From Candidatus Bathyarchaeota archaeon (GTDB lineage: Archaea; Thermoproteota; Bathyarchaeia; JAPDIZ01): DNA of 64,000 nt. The notes beneath the pieces are model-generated. The model saw only the letters and a list, made by a program, of their open reading frames with translations, was not told the DNA's origin and ran no database searches. Location of the stretch: contig JAPDIZ010000002.1 in the NCBI GenBank assembly GCA_029259355.1, positions 62,001-126,000 of the forward strand, given 5' to 3'. A program made the translations under genes and the position numbers. Position 1 is the first letter of the stretch. Every line of letters starts with the position of its first letter. Positions 1-8,750 of the stretch are shown here, one piece after another.

Positions 1-2
1 CA

Positions 3-257
3 ATCACCTCTGAAGACGAGGAGATAGTCAAGTCGATGATTAGGGCTGTGGAGGCTGCTACCGGGAAGCCGCCGAAGAAAACGGGGATAGCTGGCTTCAC
101 CGACATGAGGTTTCTCAACACCTTGATGCCGACGGTGATCTACGGACCAGGGAGGATGGAGATGGCTCACGTAGCAGACGAGTGCGTAGACATAGATGAC
201 TTGGTTACTGCGGCAAAGGTATACACTCTGTGCGCCATAGACTTCCTTTCGAGGTAG
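3..257 (+). CDS. M20-family peptidase/deacylase, C-terminal fragment
   Basis: The reading frame is open from the window edge and ends at the TAG at 255-257, so only the last 84 residues are visible. The segments GFTDMRF, PTVIYGPG and AHVADECVDIDDL are typical of the C-terminal catalytic lobe of ArgE/DapE/succinyl-diaminopimelate-desuccinylase-like metallopeptidases; the His of AH..DE normally helps bind the second metal ion. The ORF track starts at an internal ATG (36), which is not a real start because the family similarity continues upstream. The substrate cannot be told from this fragment; amino-acid deacylation or dipeptide hydrolysis are the usual roles. Confidence 0.75.
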   Translation: MTSEDEEIVKSMIRAVEAATGKPPKKTGIAGFTDMRFLNTLMPTVIYGPGRMEMAHVADECVDIDDLVTAAKVYTLCAIDFLSR

Positions 258-262
258 CTGCG

Positions 263-775
263 GTGGAGGTCTTCGAAGCCATCAAGTCTAGGAGAAGCGT
301 TAGAAGGTATAGGCGAGAGGATGTGCCAGATGAGCTGGTTTTGAAGGTTTTGGAGGCAGCTCGGTGGGCTCCAAGCTCTAAAAACCGCCAGCCTTGGAGC
401 TTCGTCGTGGTGAGAAACCCCGTCGTCAAGAAAGAGCTAGCAAAACTAGCTGCTTTCGGTGGGTTTTTGGCAGAAGCTCCAGTGGTTATAGCGGTGGTGA
501 CTGACCCGAGGGCATCTCCTCGCTTCCACGAAGTCGATGGCTCATGCGCTGTCGAGAACATGATGCTCGCTGCTTGGAGCTTGGGGCTTGGAACCTGCTG
601 GATCGGAACCATGGACCGCGAAGGAGCTAAGCAGCTGCTGGGGGTTCCCGAGGAGCTAAACCTGCTCACGGTTATTCCTCTAGGATATCCTGCTGAAGAG
701 TCTCGAGCTCCTTCGAGAAAAAGCCTAGACGAGCTTGTGTATTGGGAGCGGTTTGGTCAGCGCAAAAGCGATTAG
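263..775 (+). CDS. Nitroreductase-family FMN oxidoreductase
   Basis: This is a 170-residue protein of the nitroreductase fold, an FMN-dependent NAD(P)H oxidoreductase acting as a dimer in the cytoplasm. The N-terminal SRRSVRRY and APSSKNRQPW segments are the usual FMN-phosphate-binding elements, and the later GLGTCWIG and PLGYP segments fit the family's C-terminal half. I prefer the GTG at 263 over the upstream ATG at 230 because it begins at the conserved VFEAIKSRRS block and has GAGGT about 7 nt upstream. It follows the peptidase by only a few bases, so they may be cotranscribed. Its stop shares a 4-bp TTAG with the convergent MFS gene. The physiological substrate is unknown. Confidence 0.85.
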   Translation: MEVFEAIKSRRSVRRYRREDVPDELVLKVLEAARWAPSSKNRQPWSFVVVRNPVVKKELAKLAAFGGFLAEAPVVIAVVTDPRASPRFHEVDGSCAVENMMLAAWSLGLGTCWIGTMDREGAKQLLGVPEELNLLTVIPLGYPAEESRAPSRKSLDELVYWERFGQRKSD

Positions 776-2097
776 GCTTTGAAAACACCTCTTGCGCTCA
801 TGGTTAGTGCAACCCCTAGCGCCAGCACAGCAGCTGCTAGCGGAAGCGATACAGCATAGCCAAACGCTGTGGCTACGATTCCTCCCGCTACGCTCCCAGC
901 TACATACCCCAAGTTCCTCATGAAGTTGGAGACTCCCACAGCCTCTTTTGAGATGTTCATAGCCGATAGGTTTAGGAGGATCACTATGTAGGCCCATGTG
1001 TATCCGTCTAGTAGCGAGAAGAAGAGGAGGAGAGCAAGCGCAGCTTCTGCTGAAAGCCAGATCGATGCGACTAGCGCAAAAAACAGCAGCGCTCTAGTGG
1101 CGTAGGAGGTAAACAGCGCTCTTCGGGGGTCTTGAGTCTTGCCTACCCTAGTATAGGTTAGCGCGGCAATTATCGAGCTGGTTAGGCTTATGAGGTACAC
1201 TATCGAGTCTTCAAAGCCCTTCATCTTCATGATGGGCACAAGCTGTGGGTATACCAAGCCAAACGATACAAAGGCGACTACTTGGCTTAGGTAGAAGGCC
1301 AAGTACTCGCGGGGTATCGCGATCTTGAAGTACTGGCTGTATTGGACGACATCACCTGTTAGAACCTCGTGAAAGCCTGTAAGCACCTCCTCTATCGCGA
1401 CCTCTTCAAACCCCACCACTTTCTCCAGTGCGGAGTCGAGGAGGGGCAGTAGCCCAAAGTCTTTCTTCAACCCCTCAATAGCTCTGTGAAGTATTTTTCC
1501 CCCAAGCAGCGAAGAAGCATAGAAGATGGCTAGAAACGACGCTATGGTGAGGACGGCCGAGAAGTCGAAAGGGGAGAGAGCCTTAGCCGCTATCACGCCA
1601 AAGACCAAGCCACCCACCCAAGCCCAGCCACCGATGGACTCAAACCTCCCCACCATCTCGCTGAGCCTATCGCTGAACTCCTCGTTTACCAAGAACAGCG
1701 CTGAGAAGTAGGTGGATGCCGATAGAAGCGGTATGGTTAGGGCTGCGGCGTAAACCCCCTCCATGGTTTCATCGAGGAGCAGCAGACACCCTATGAAGAG
1801 GCCTAGATAGCCGAAGAGGTAGAAGGTTACGTACTTCCTCGTCTGAGCAACCACCTTTGCCCAGATGAGGGAGCCCAAGAGATTTCCTATAGTCATGAGA
1901 GCGATGATTACGCCAACTTCTACTGAAGACGCTCCGAGGTGTATGGCCATGAGCGCGATGAGCGTCGAGATTATGGCCAAAACCGCTTTGTGGGGGACTA
2001 TGGCGTAGAAGGTCTTCGGAGTCTTGGTTTTCAATGAGATGGCGAGCACCCCTCTAATCGCTTTCTTGCTTAGTAGCCTTCGAAAGCTCCTTGACAT
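772..2097 (-). CDS. MFS transporter (paralog 1)
   Basis: The 441-residue protein is strongly hydrophobic with about a dozen predicted membrane segments, an early YAIVPHKA.LAII motif, and a long soluble central loop around residues 205-265 (GLKKDFGLLPLL onwards). It is clearly paralogous to the gene at 2816-4090: both share the PHKA segment, the NVGRFESIGGWAWVGGL-like block and the RNLGYVAGS/GLGYIAGS block near the C-terminus. Major facilitator carriers move small solutes, but no substrate can be assigned. The ATG used here overlaps the upstream gene by 44 nt; an in-frame GTG at 2046 would remove the overlap and match the paralog's length, so the start is uncertain. Confidence 0.8.
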   Translation of the reverse strand: MSRSFRRLLSKKAIRGVLAISLKTKTPKTFYAIVPHKAVLAIISTLIALMAIHLGASSVEVGVIIALMTIGNLLGSLIWAKVVAQTRKYVTFYLFGYLGLFIGCLLLLDETMEGVYAAALTIPLLSASTYFSALFLVNEEFSDRLSEMVGRFESIGGWAWVGGLVFGVIAAKALSPFDFSAVLTIASFLAIFYASSLLGGKILHRAIEGLKKDFGLLPLLDSALEKVVGFEEVAIEEVLTGFHEVLTGDVVQYSQYFKIAIPREYLAFYLSQVVAFVSFGLVYPQLVPIMKMKGFEDSIVYLISLTSSIIAALTYTRVGKTQDPRRALFTSYATRALLFFALVASIWLSAEAALALLLFFSLLDGYTWAYIVILLNLSAMNISKEAVGVSNFMRNLGYVAGSVAGGIVATAFGYAVSLPLAAAVLALGVALTMSARGVFKA

Positions 2098-2749
2098 ACT
2101 CCTTTACGAAGGGTCTAATCTCGTCCTTTAGAGCGAGGCCTATGGATATCCCGACTATGAGCGCAGCCGTCAACACCACAGCCGCGATCAGTATAAGGAG
2201 CACGTATATGAGCACCGACACGTTTATGCCGACTGTGTGAAGCGCTGCAAGCAGAAACACGTACACCGTAAGCGCCTTGACCGCTGTGCCCACCTCAGCC
2301 TTGAACGGAATCCTCATCTGAGCCACTCCCTTTTTGAGCCACTCGCCGATTACCAAGCCAATCAGCAGCGTAAGCACAGCGCCTATAATGAATGGGAGGT
2401 ACTCCATCAGCGACTGCATAAACGGGGTTATGAAGGGTATGTCCAGCATGGAGACGGCGGTGCTTACGAAGAGCAGGTAGATGTACCACTTAACAAAGCC
2501 TGCGAGGAGAGCAGATATGCTCACGCCGTATGCGGCGTTGCTCAACCCCTTCTCCTCCAACCACCTATCGAAGCCCAAGCCCTTTACCAAGAACGCCCTA
2601 ACCAAGGAGCCAGCTAGCTTGCCGACTACGTACCCAGCGATAAGGGTTGCAAACGCCCAGCCAATAGTTGGAGCTTCTGCGGTCAATAGGCTCCAGATGC
2701 TGGCGAGGTACTTAGCGATCTCCTCCCACAGAAGCCTCAGGAAAGGCAT
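2054..2749 (-). CDS. Multi-pass membrane protein with MscS-like TM-helix repeats
   Basis: The 231-residue product has about five hydrophobic helices separated by short amphipathic stretches; segments such as LIAGYVVGKLAGSLV and LLIGLVIGEWLKKG resemble the conserved TM-helix repeat (PF05552 type) found in small-conductance mechanosensitive-channel relatives, but the MscS beta domain is absent. I chose the ATG at 2749 because GGAGGAG lies 5 nt upstream, rather than the ATG at 2791. It sits between two paralogous MFS genes on the same strand and overlaps the downstream one, so the three probably form one transcription unit. A channel or accessory role is only an inference. Confidence 0.7.
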   Translation of the reverse strand: MPFLRLLWEEIAKYLASIWSLLTAEAPTIGWAFATLIAGYVVGKLAGSLVRAFLVKGLGFDRWLEEKGLSNAAYGVSISALLAGFVKWYIYLLFVSTAVSMLDIPFITPFMQSLMEYLPFIIGAVLTLLIGLVIGEWLKKGVAQMRIPFKAEVGTAVKALTVYVFLLAALHTVGINVSVLIYVLLILIAAVVLTAALIVGISIGLALKDEIRPFVKEYVKELSKATKQESD

Positions 2750-2815
2750 AGCGACTCCTCCTGCAGCTTTGCGTGGATTCCTCAGAGTCATCTCTTAAAA
2801 AGTTGTGTGTCTTCG

Positions 2816-4090
2816 CTAAGCTCTGCCAACGCTTCGCGAAACAACTGCTGCGTCGATGGCGAGTACCACCGCAGCTGCGGAGAAGGCGACTGGGTAGCCC
2901 ACGTAGATGGCGGCTAAGCCCCCAACGAGGCTTCCAGCTATGTACCCCAAGCCAGCAACAAACCTCGATAGCCCCACGGCTTCGCAAGACCTCTTGAGAG
3001 CAGAGGCATTTAGAAACACCTGTATGTAGGCCCAAGTAAGCCCACTTGCTACCGGGAAAAGGACTAAAACGGCTGTGGAGGCTGTGTGCGGAAGCCACGG
3101 GAGAGCTGCTAACGAAGCAAACAGCGGCACTCTAGCCGCGTAGGACTTCGCCAAGCCATTTTCGCTACACCCCATCCTCCCAACCGCTGAGTAGGCTGTG
3201 GCTGATGCCGCGGAGCCAAGCATCAAGACTCCGAAGACGAGAGAATCTTCGGAGAGCTCAGCCTTCATCAAGGGAACCAGCTGGGAGTAGACTATGCCGA
3301 ACGAGAAGAACGCGGCTGCTTGCGTTGCGTAGAATCGGCCATCTACCGCTAGAGCGTTTGCGAAGAGCTTTTCCTGAGAAACCACTCGAGAGATCAGCTT
3401 CCTCAGATCGCTTGAGGCCAGCTCGGCTGAGGCTTGCTCCGCTCTAGCCACCTTCTCAACCGACGACTCAACCCAAGAAGCGCATCTCCTAAGCTCCGCA
3501 AGCAAGTGCTTGGTGAGCCGGTACCCCATCATCTTCGACACGCACAGCATGGAAAGGAAGGAGGCTGCTGCCAGCACAGCTGCGAAGCGATCTGGGGAAA
3601 TAGCGGTTGCAGCAACGCAGCCAGCGGCTAGCCCACCGACCCAAGCCCATCCTCCAACCGACTCAAACCTACCGACGTTTTCGCTAAGCTTGTCGCCGTA
3701 CTCCTCTCCCACCGAGAACAGCGCTGCGTAGTACGTTGATGAGGAGAGGAAGGATACGGCGAAGGCTGCTGCGAAGATCGCTAGAAGCAGGTGGCTCATC
3801 ATGAGCAAGCAACCAGCCAGTATCCCCCAGTACCCAAGCACCATCAGCAGAATGCGCTTACGTCGAGGAGCAGCTTGTCTAGCCCAAACAAGCGAACCAG
3901 CTAAGTCTCCTGCAGTTGCTAGCGCAGCGACGACGCCTACGTCAAGGGGAGAACCGCCCAGCTGCATGGCTAGGAGAGCGAGGAGGGTGGGGATTATGGC
4001 GAGTGCTGCTTTGTGGGGGATTATTGCGTAGTAGGGCGGTGGAAGCCTACGCCCATCTACCCAAAGCTGCTTTGCTTTAACGCTCAGCAT
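2816..4090 (-). CDS. MFS transporter (paralog 2)
   Basis: This 424-residue multi-pass membrane protein is a diverged duplicate of the carrier at 772-2097. Shared features are the N-terminal YYAIIPHKAALAII, a central SENVGRFESVGGWAWVGGL block, a soluble mid-protein loop (about residues 200-245) and a C-terminal GLGYIAGSLVGG. Twelve or so hydrophobic segments fit the major facilitator superfamily. It is the first gene of a probable three-gene unit (this gene, the small TM protein, paralog 1). The substrate is unknown. Keeping two paralogs in one unit suggests related but non-identical substrates, which is inference. Confidence 0.8.
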   Translation of the reverse strand: MLSVKAKQLWVDGRRLPPPYYAIIPHKAALAIIPTLLALLAMQLGGSPLDVGVVAALATAGDLAGSLVWARQAAPRRKRILLMVLGYWGILAGCLLMMSHLLLAIFAAAFAVSFLSSSTYYAALFSVGEEYGDKLSENVGRFESVGGWAWVGGLAAGCVAATAISPDRFAAVLAAASFLSMLCVSKMMGYRLTKHLLAELRRCASWVESSVEKVARAEQASAELASSDLRKLISRVVSQEKLFANALAVDGRFYATQAAAFFSFGIVYSQLVPLMKAELSEDSLVFGVLMLGSAASATAYSAVGRMGCSENGLAKSYAARVPLFASLAALPWLPHTASTAVLVLFPVASGLTWAYIQVFLNASALKRSCEAVGLSRFVAGLGYIAGSLVGGLAAIYVGYPVAFSAAAVVLAIDAAVVSRSVGRA

Positions 4091-4212
4091 GCCGCTGCTT
4101 TCTCGCCCCTTCTGCTGGTCTACGTCGCTTCATCTAGCTCCTTAGGCCACCGTCAGCGATGTGGCGTTGGCAAATGCCTCGCCTCCCTAAAAACATTTTG
4201 GAGGCAAAGAGT

Positions 4213-4222
4213 GCTTAAATCC
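4213..4222 (+). promoter_or_regulatory. TATA-like element upstream of radical SAM gene
   Basis: The A/T-rich GCTTAAATCC lies in the divergent space between the MFS gene (start 4090) and the radical SAM gene (start about 4365). It resembles an archaeal TATA box. The distance to the chosen start is long (about 140 nt), so either a leader exists or the true start is further upstream. Support is the motif only. Confidence 0.35.
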
Positions 4223-4364
4223 CTGCGTCGAGGTAAACATCTTAGAGTGGAGAGAGCGGTTGGTATTGCAGAAAGCAAAGCCCCACCCCCCGCCGCTAGA
4301 AGGTTATGCGAAAAATGCTGAGTCCAGCGACGGCTGTGAGCAAAACCGAGCTGAGAGGAGGCTC

Positions 4365-5360
4365 GTGCTGCAACGCCTTAGGTGGATCGTCTGGATCATA
4401 ACGGGAAGATGCAACCTCGTGTGCAAGCACTGCTACACCAGCAGGTTCGCTGGTCAGCGAGAGCTAGATCACAGGCGTGTTTTGAAGCTTCTGGAAGAGG
4501 CTGCGGAGCTAGGCGTCGAGTACATCAACTTCACTGGCGGAGAGCCGCTTCTCTACCCTAGGTTCGACAAGGTGTTGAGGAGAGCGTCTGACTTGGGTAT
4601 AGAGGTTGGCGTATTCACCAACCTGACGCTTCTGAGCAGGGATTGGGCTAAGCTCTTCTCCAAGTTAGGTGTGCACGTGCTCTCAAGCCTCGATGGAGCG
4701 TCGAAGCAGACTCACGAGGCGAGCAGGGGTTTGGGAACCTGGGACAAGATGATGGATGCTCTAAAGCTTTTGAGGAGAGAGGGTGTGGAGTTTGGGCTTA
4801 CTATGGCTATCTCCAAGCACAACTGCGAAGAAGCCGGGGGCTTTGTAGAGCTATCCAGCAGCTTGGGAGCTGCTTCGGCAGCCATCATCCCGGTGCTACC
4901 CTCTGGAAGAGCTTTGAAGAACAAGCTCTACGCAGACTCCAAAACCTTTCTAGAGGCTTTGAAGCGAGCTGATGAGGCGTCCGCGTCTATAGGCTACCCC
5001 CTGAGCATCTGGTGTGCTCCCTTCGCTGGCTTGGTGGCGAAGTCTCCTTGGGTGAGGTGGTGGAGCTGCAGGCTGTCGCCCTCGATGGACATAGACCCCA
5101 CTGGCAGGTCTTTGCTATGCGACGTGTTGGACGTAGCTATCTCAAGCGTTGAAAAGGGCCTGAGGGAGGCGTGGAAGGAGTCTTGTACACATCCTTTTGT
5201 CTTGAAGATAGCTAGGCCTCAGCTCAGAGAACCCTGCGCCAGCTGCCGCTTCTCCGAGGTGTGCTTAGGAGGGTGCTTCGCGAGGGCTTACGTGCTGAGA
5301 GGCAATCTAGAAGAGCCAGACCCCCTGTGCCCTGCCGTAAGCGGTCTTTTAAGCGAATAG
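4365..5360 (+). CDS. Radical SAM/SPASM-type protein
   Basis: The CNLVCKHCY motif about residues 17-25 is the CxxxCxxC site that binds the radical-generating [4Fe-4S] cluster and SAM, followed by the FTGGEPLLYP block (GGEP motif). The C-terminus carries a Cys cluster (CASCRFSEVCLGGCF followed by DPLC) resembling a SPASM/twitch auxiliary-cluster domain. Such proteins modify peptides or build cofactors such as heme d1, PQQ-like groups or tungstopterin-linked products. I prefer the GTG at 4365, which has GAGAGGAGG just upstream, over the ATG at 4260, whose extra 35 residues do not look conserved. No precursor peptide is evident nearby, so the substrate is unknown. Confidence 0.85.
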   Translation: MLQRLRWIVWIITGRCNLVCKHCYTSRFAGQRELDHRRVLKLLEEAAELGVEYINFTGGEPLLYPRFDKVLRRASDLGIEVGVFTNLTLLSRDWAKLFSKLGVHVLSSLDGASKQTHEASRGLGTWDKMMDALKLLRREGVEFGLTMAISKHNCEEAGGFVELSSSLGAASAAIIPVLPSGRALKNKLYADSKTFLEALKRADEASASIGYPLSIWCAPFAGLVAKSPWVRWWSCRLSPSMDIDPTGRSLLCDVLDVAISSVEKGLREAWKESCTHPFVLKIARPQLREPCASCRFSEVCLGGCFARAYVLRGNLEEPDPLCPAVSGLLSE

Positions 5361-5392
5361 CTGACTACCAAAACGATTGGGGGGGTTGAGCC

Positions 5393-6199
5393 ATGTACGT
5401 GGAGAAGCTCAAAGCCCACCTAAGGGCAGTCTCTGTTTTGGACAAGCCTGAGCTACTTGCTTGGGTGTTCTATCCAAGAAGGGACTACTCACCAGCTCCT
5501 CTAGGCTATCAAGACGTCTTCGTTCGAGTAGAGGAGGGTGTGGAGCTCTGCTGCCGCTTCTACCCCTATTCGAAGGACGCTCCCACCATCCTGTTCTTCC
5601 ACGGCAACGGAGAAGTTGCCTCAGACTACGACCTCATCGCTCCGGCATACGCATCAGCTGGTGCCAACCTCTTCGTAGCGGAGTACAGGGGCTATGGCTT
5701 GAGCGGTGGAGAACCTACGCTGTCCAGCATGTTGTGGGATGCGCACGCCGTCTACGACCAATTGAAGGCTTTGCTAAAGGAGAGGGGGTTTTTGAAGGGC
5801 GTCTTCGTTATGGGGAGGTCTTTGGGAAGCGCTCCAGCTATTGAGCTTGCGTATAGGAGGAGAGGAGAGTTCCTAGGCCTCATCGTGGAGAGTGGGTTTG
5901 CGAGCTTAGCCGACTTGATAAAGCTGTTGACTCCGTTTTCCCCGCTCCCACCTCTCCCAAAAGAGGTTGAAGACCTCAACGCAGAGAAGATCAAGTCTGT
6001 TTCAGAGCCCACGCTCATCATCCACGGAGAGCTCGACTCCCTAATCCCGTTGGAGCACGGTAAGCGACTATACCAAGAGTCTGGCGCCAGCGACAAGAAG
6101 CTTGAGGTAATAGGAGGAGCTGGCCACAACGACCTTCTGCTAATAGGTAGGGAGCAGTACTTCTCGGCGATCAAAGAGTTCGTCCAAGCCCACGGGTGA
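5393..6199 (+). CDS. Alpha/beta hydrolase
   Basis: This 268-residue serine hydrolase has the complete triad in expected order: nucleophile Ser in GRSLGS (about residue 144), acid Asp in HGELDSLIP (about 217) and His in GAGHND (about 244). The FHGNGEVASDY segment gives the oxyanion-hole HGN motif, as in the BEM46/FAM108-like branch. It is cytoplasmic by sequence, with no signal peptide. It follows the radical SAM gene by about 30 nt with GGGGGG near the start, so cotranscription is plausible. The substrate (ester, thioester or lipid) cannot be inferred. Confidence 0.85.
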   Translation: MYVEKLKAHLRAVSVLDKPELLAWVFYPRRDYSPAPLGYQDVFVRVEEGVELCCRFYPYSKDAPTILFFHGNGEVASDYDLIAPAYASAGANLFVAEYRGYGLSGGEPTLSSMLWDAHAVYDQLKALLKERGFLKGVFVMGRSLGSAPAIELAYRRRGEFLGLIVESGFASLADLIKLLTPFSPLPPLPKEVEDLNAEKIKSVSEPTLIIHGELDSLIPLEHGKRLYQESGASDKKLEVIGGAGHNDLLLIGREQYFSAIKEFVQAHG

Positions 6200-6202
6200 C
6201 AG

Positions 6203-6211
6203 CTTATATCC
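6203..6211 (+). promoter_or_regulatory. TATA-like box of the RimI-like gene
   Basis: CTTATATCC lies about 25 bp upstream of the TTG at 6232, the spacing expected for a leaderless archaeal transcript. This supports the proposed start of the frameshifted acetyltransferase. Confidence 0.5.
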
Positions 6212-6231
6212 CGCAACTCGCAGACCCTTGC

Positions 6232-6716
6232 TTGGAGGTGCTGCGCTACGGAGGTAAGGATTAGGGAATTCGTCCCCAGCGACCTACTTCGCGTGTTGGA
6301 GATAGAGAGAGCCTCCTTTCGCTCAGCCATGGGATGCTTGGCTCTTTAGCTACGTAAGCAGAAGGGAGAACACGGGGTTCTTTGTAGCCGACGCAATGGG
6401 CTATGGTGTAGTCGGCTACGTCGTGGTAGAGGTTGACATCAGATACCTTCCCTTCGAGATGAGGACGGAGAAGCGTGGCCACGTCCTCAACCTAGCCGTA
6501 GACCCCCGCTTTCGAAGGCGGGGACTAGCCACTAAGCTGATGGAGCATGGGCTCGCTTGGCTTCGCCAGCAAGGGATGAGCGAGGTTTGGCTCGAGGTGC
6601 GGGTTTCCAACAAAGCAGCAAGGCTTCTTTACCAAAAGCTTGGGTTTTCGGAGATGAGGAGGCTTTGGAGATACTACGGAGACGAAGACGCCGTCGTAAT
6701 GGCTAGACGCCTCTAG
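6232..6716 (+). pseudogene. RimI-like GNAT acetyltransferase, frameshifted
   Basis: The C-terminal 106 residues (ORF 6396-6716) are a clear GNAT domain: LNLAVDPRFRRRGLATKLM is the acetyl-CoA-binding motif and VSNKAARLLYQKLGF is the usual distal block of ribosomal-protein/N-terminal acetyltransferases. The N-terminal part is present but in two other frames: VRIREFVPSDLLRVLEIERASF ends in a TAG shortly before the downstream frame supplies PWDAWLFSYVSRRENTGFF. One base gain near 6318-6325 explains this break, and a second shift near 6250 joins the probable TTG start. With the shifts undone the protein has normal RimI length. Either the gene is inactive or the assembly has indels. The stop shares CTAG with the convergent gene. 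Confidence 0.7.
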
Positions 6717-8746
6717 CTCCCTTGCGCCACTACGCCCCACCTACATATGTCGTTTGCCGCTATCACGCCGGATATGGTCACCGCCTCTATCCCAGCTCCG
6801 GGGAAGGTGGAAGCTCCCACTAAGTAGAGTCCCTTTACGGGGGTTTTGAAGTAAGGTCGCTTGGGAGCGTTCATCGATTGGTCGAAGGCGTATATCGCGC
6901 CCTTGGGGTTTAGCGTATACCTTTCGAAGGTTTTCGGAGTAGCTGCGTCCATTACCTCCACGCGTTCTCGAAGCTCTGGAATGGCCTTTGCGGCTTTCTC
7001 CACCAGCTTTTGAGCAAAAGCCTTCTTCTTCTCCAAGTACTCGGGCGTGGAGCGCTTCCCAAACTCGTCGTATGCCTCTGGTGGTAGGAGGGTGATTATG
7101 CTCACCGATGACTTACCTTTGGGAGCTAGGCTTGGGTCGAGGTTTGAGTTTATCACGATGCCTATTCCCTCATCGACGAACTTTATCAAGGGAGTGTAGT
7201 GCGAGAGGTCTGCGTCTACTCCTAGGTAGACCATGAAAGCCGTAACCGAAGGCCTAAGCTTCTCCACTTGCTCCACAAAATCCTTGGGTAGCCAGCGGCT
7301 ATCGACCATCTTTAGTAGGTTCTTTACGTTAGAGTTGACTACGACTACCGACGCCTCGAAAAACTCGTCGTCGGCAACTACACCTACCACTTCGCCATCC
7401 TCAACCAAGATTTTCTCGACCAAGCGCTTGGTCAAAACCTTGCCATCGTTTTCCTCGACGGCTTTCGCAAGCAAGTTGGCGAAGGCTTGTGAACCTCCTT
7501 TGGGGTAGTAGCCTCCGTCGATGTAGTAGCCGTAGATGGCGAGCATAGAAGCTGCCTCCGTCTCCTCTGGCGAAGTTCCGAGGTATGCGGTTAGCGTGGA
7601 GAGAAGTTGCTTGAGCTCTTTGTTTTCGAAGAACTCATCCAACACCTGCTTGAGCGACTTGTTCATCCACTTGTAGAAGTGAGGCTTTTTCTTAGGAAAG
7701 TCGAGGATGGACTTGAATCCGAAGAGCTTGACTATCAGCGGAAGCGGTACGGGTGCGCCGCCGGTTTTGTCCACGTCTGCGTGCATCTCGCGGTAAGCAG
7801 CCTCAACCTCTTCGAAAAACCTCTTGATGTTCTCTGCTTCGTCGGGATACCTCTCGCAAAGCATATCTACAAACAAGCAGAAGTCGTCGGGTATTTGGAT
7901 GCGCTTTCCCCCAACCACGTACTCCTCTCGAGTCTTTACGAAGAGCTCATCTGGGTCATAGCCGAGCTTCCTCAGCACAAACCTAACAGCTCCCTTCTCA
8001 CCCAACCCGCTTATCGATTCCACTCCTCCATCGAAGACGAAGCCTCCGCGCCTAAAGGAGGTGCAGTAGCCACCTACCATGCTGTGCTGCTCAAGCACTG
8101 TAACCCTGTATCCCCTTTTAGCGAGGAGAGCGCCGCAGACCAAGCCACCGATGCCTGCTCCAACTATTACAACGTCTCTTACGCTTGGATCGACCTCCCA
8201 GTCGCCATAGCTCGGAAGCTTGCTCCTAATCATCTTCTCAATATGCTTCAGCGGATAGACTGCTGAGAAGGCTATGCCCACCGCCACAAGCCCATAGGAA
8301 GCCAGTGAGATGGGTTGAGGAAGTAGGCTGATCAACGCGCTGACCAAAAACACCAGCGCCCACACAAGCGTTATCGCCTTATTTATCTCTACGAACTCAG
8401 GCGTTTGCCAGTAGACCTCGGGGTAGTCTCTCTTAGAAACTTCGTATGTGTAGGGTTTGCCCACGACTATCGAGGCGATGGCCATCAAAAATAGAGCTGC
8501 GTAGCCGAAGAAACCGCTCATCTCAACAAACACAGTAGACCCGAGGACATAGGTCGCTGCAGAGGCGGCGCAGAAGAAGGTTAGAGCGGTTAAGCACATG
8601 AGGCTTCGTTTATCGGGGTTTGCTGCGTAAAGAGCAGCCGAGAGCGCTAATCCAGCTAATACGCCTATGGGCATTCCGAAGCCGCACAAAACCCAGTAGG
8701 AGATCCATGGAGCGAAGAGGAGCAGTATCCACAGCCACCCTCTCAT
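6713..8746 (-). CDS. CrtI/carotenoid-isomerase-like FAD oxidoreductase with N-terminal membrane domain
   Basis: Residues about 190-670 form a phytoene-desaturase/CrtISO-like flavoprotein: the Rossmann FAD site VIVGAGIGGLVCGALLAKRG, the downstream GGYCTSFRRGGFVFDGG block, and the C-terminal GLYLVGASTFPGAGIEAV motif are all intact. The first about 180 residues are instead six or so hydrophobic helices (MRGWLWILLLFAPW onwards), which is unusual for this family. In archaea such enzymes saturate or desaturate isoprenoid chains, or act on carotenoids; membrane anchoring fits a lipid substrate. It begins just downstream of the Thg1-like gene on the same strand. Whether it works as a desaturase, saturase or isomerase cannot be told. 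Confidence 0.8.
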   Translation of the reverse strand: MRGWLWILLLFAPWISYWVLCGFGMPIGVLAGLALSAALYAANPDKRSLMCLTALTFFCAASAATYVLGSTVFVEMSGFFGYAALFLMAIASIVVGKPYTYEVSKRDYPEVYWQTPEFVEINKAITLVWALVFLVSALISLLPQPISLASYGLVAVGIAFSAVYPLKHIEKMIRSKLPSYGDWEVDPSVRDVVIVGAGIGGLVCGALLAKRGYRVTVLEQHSMVGGYCTSFRRGGFVFDGGVESISGLGEKGAVRFVLRKLGYDPDELFVKTREEYVVGGKRIQIPDDFCLFVDMLCERYPDEAENIKRFFEEVEAAYREMHADVDKTGGAPVPLPLIVKLFGFKSILDFPKKKPHFYKWMNKSLKQVLDEFFENKELKQLLSTLTAYLGTSPEETEAASMLAIYGYYIDGGYYPKGGSQAFANLLAKAVEENDGKVLTKRLVEKILVEDGEVVGVVADDEFFEASVVVVNSNVKNLLKMVDSRWLPKDFVEQVEKLRPSVTAFMVYLGVDADLSHYTPLIKFVDEGIGIVINSNLDPSLAPKGKSSVSIITLLPPEAYDEFGKRSTPEYLEKKKAFAQKLVEKAAKAIPELRERVEVMDAATPKTFERYTLNPKGAIYAFDQSMNAPKRPYFKTPVKGLYLVGASTFPGAGIEAVTISGVIAANDICRWGVVAQGS

Positions 8747-8750
8747 TCTT

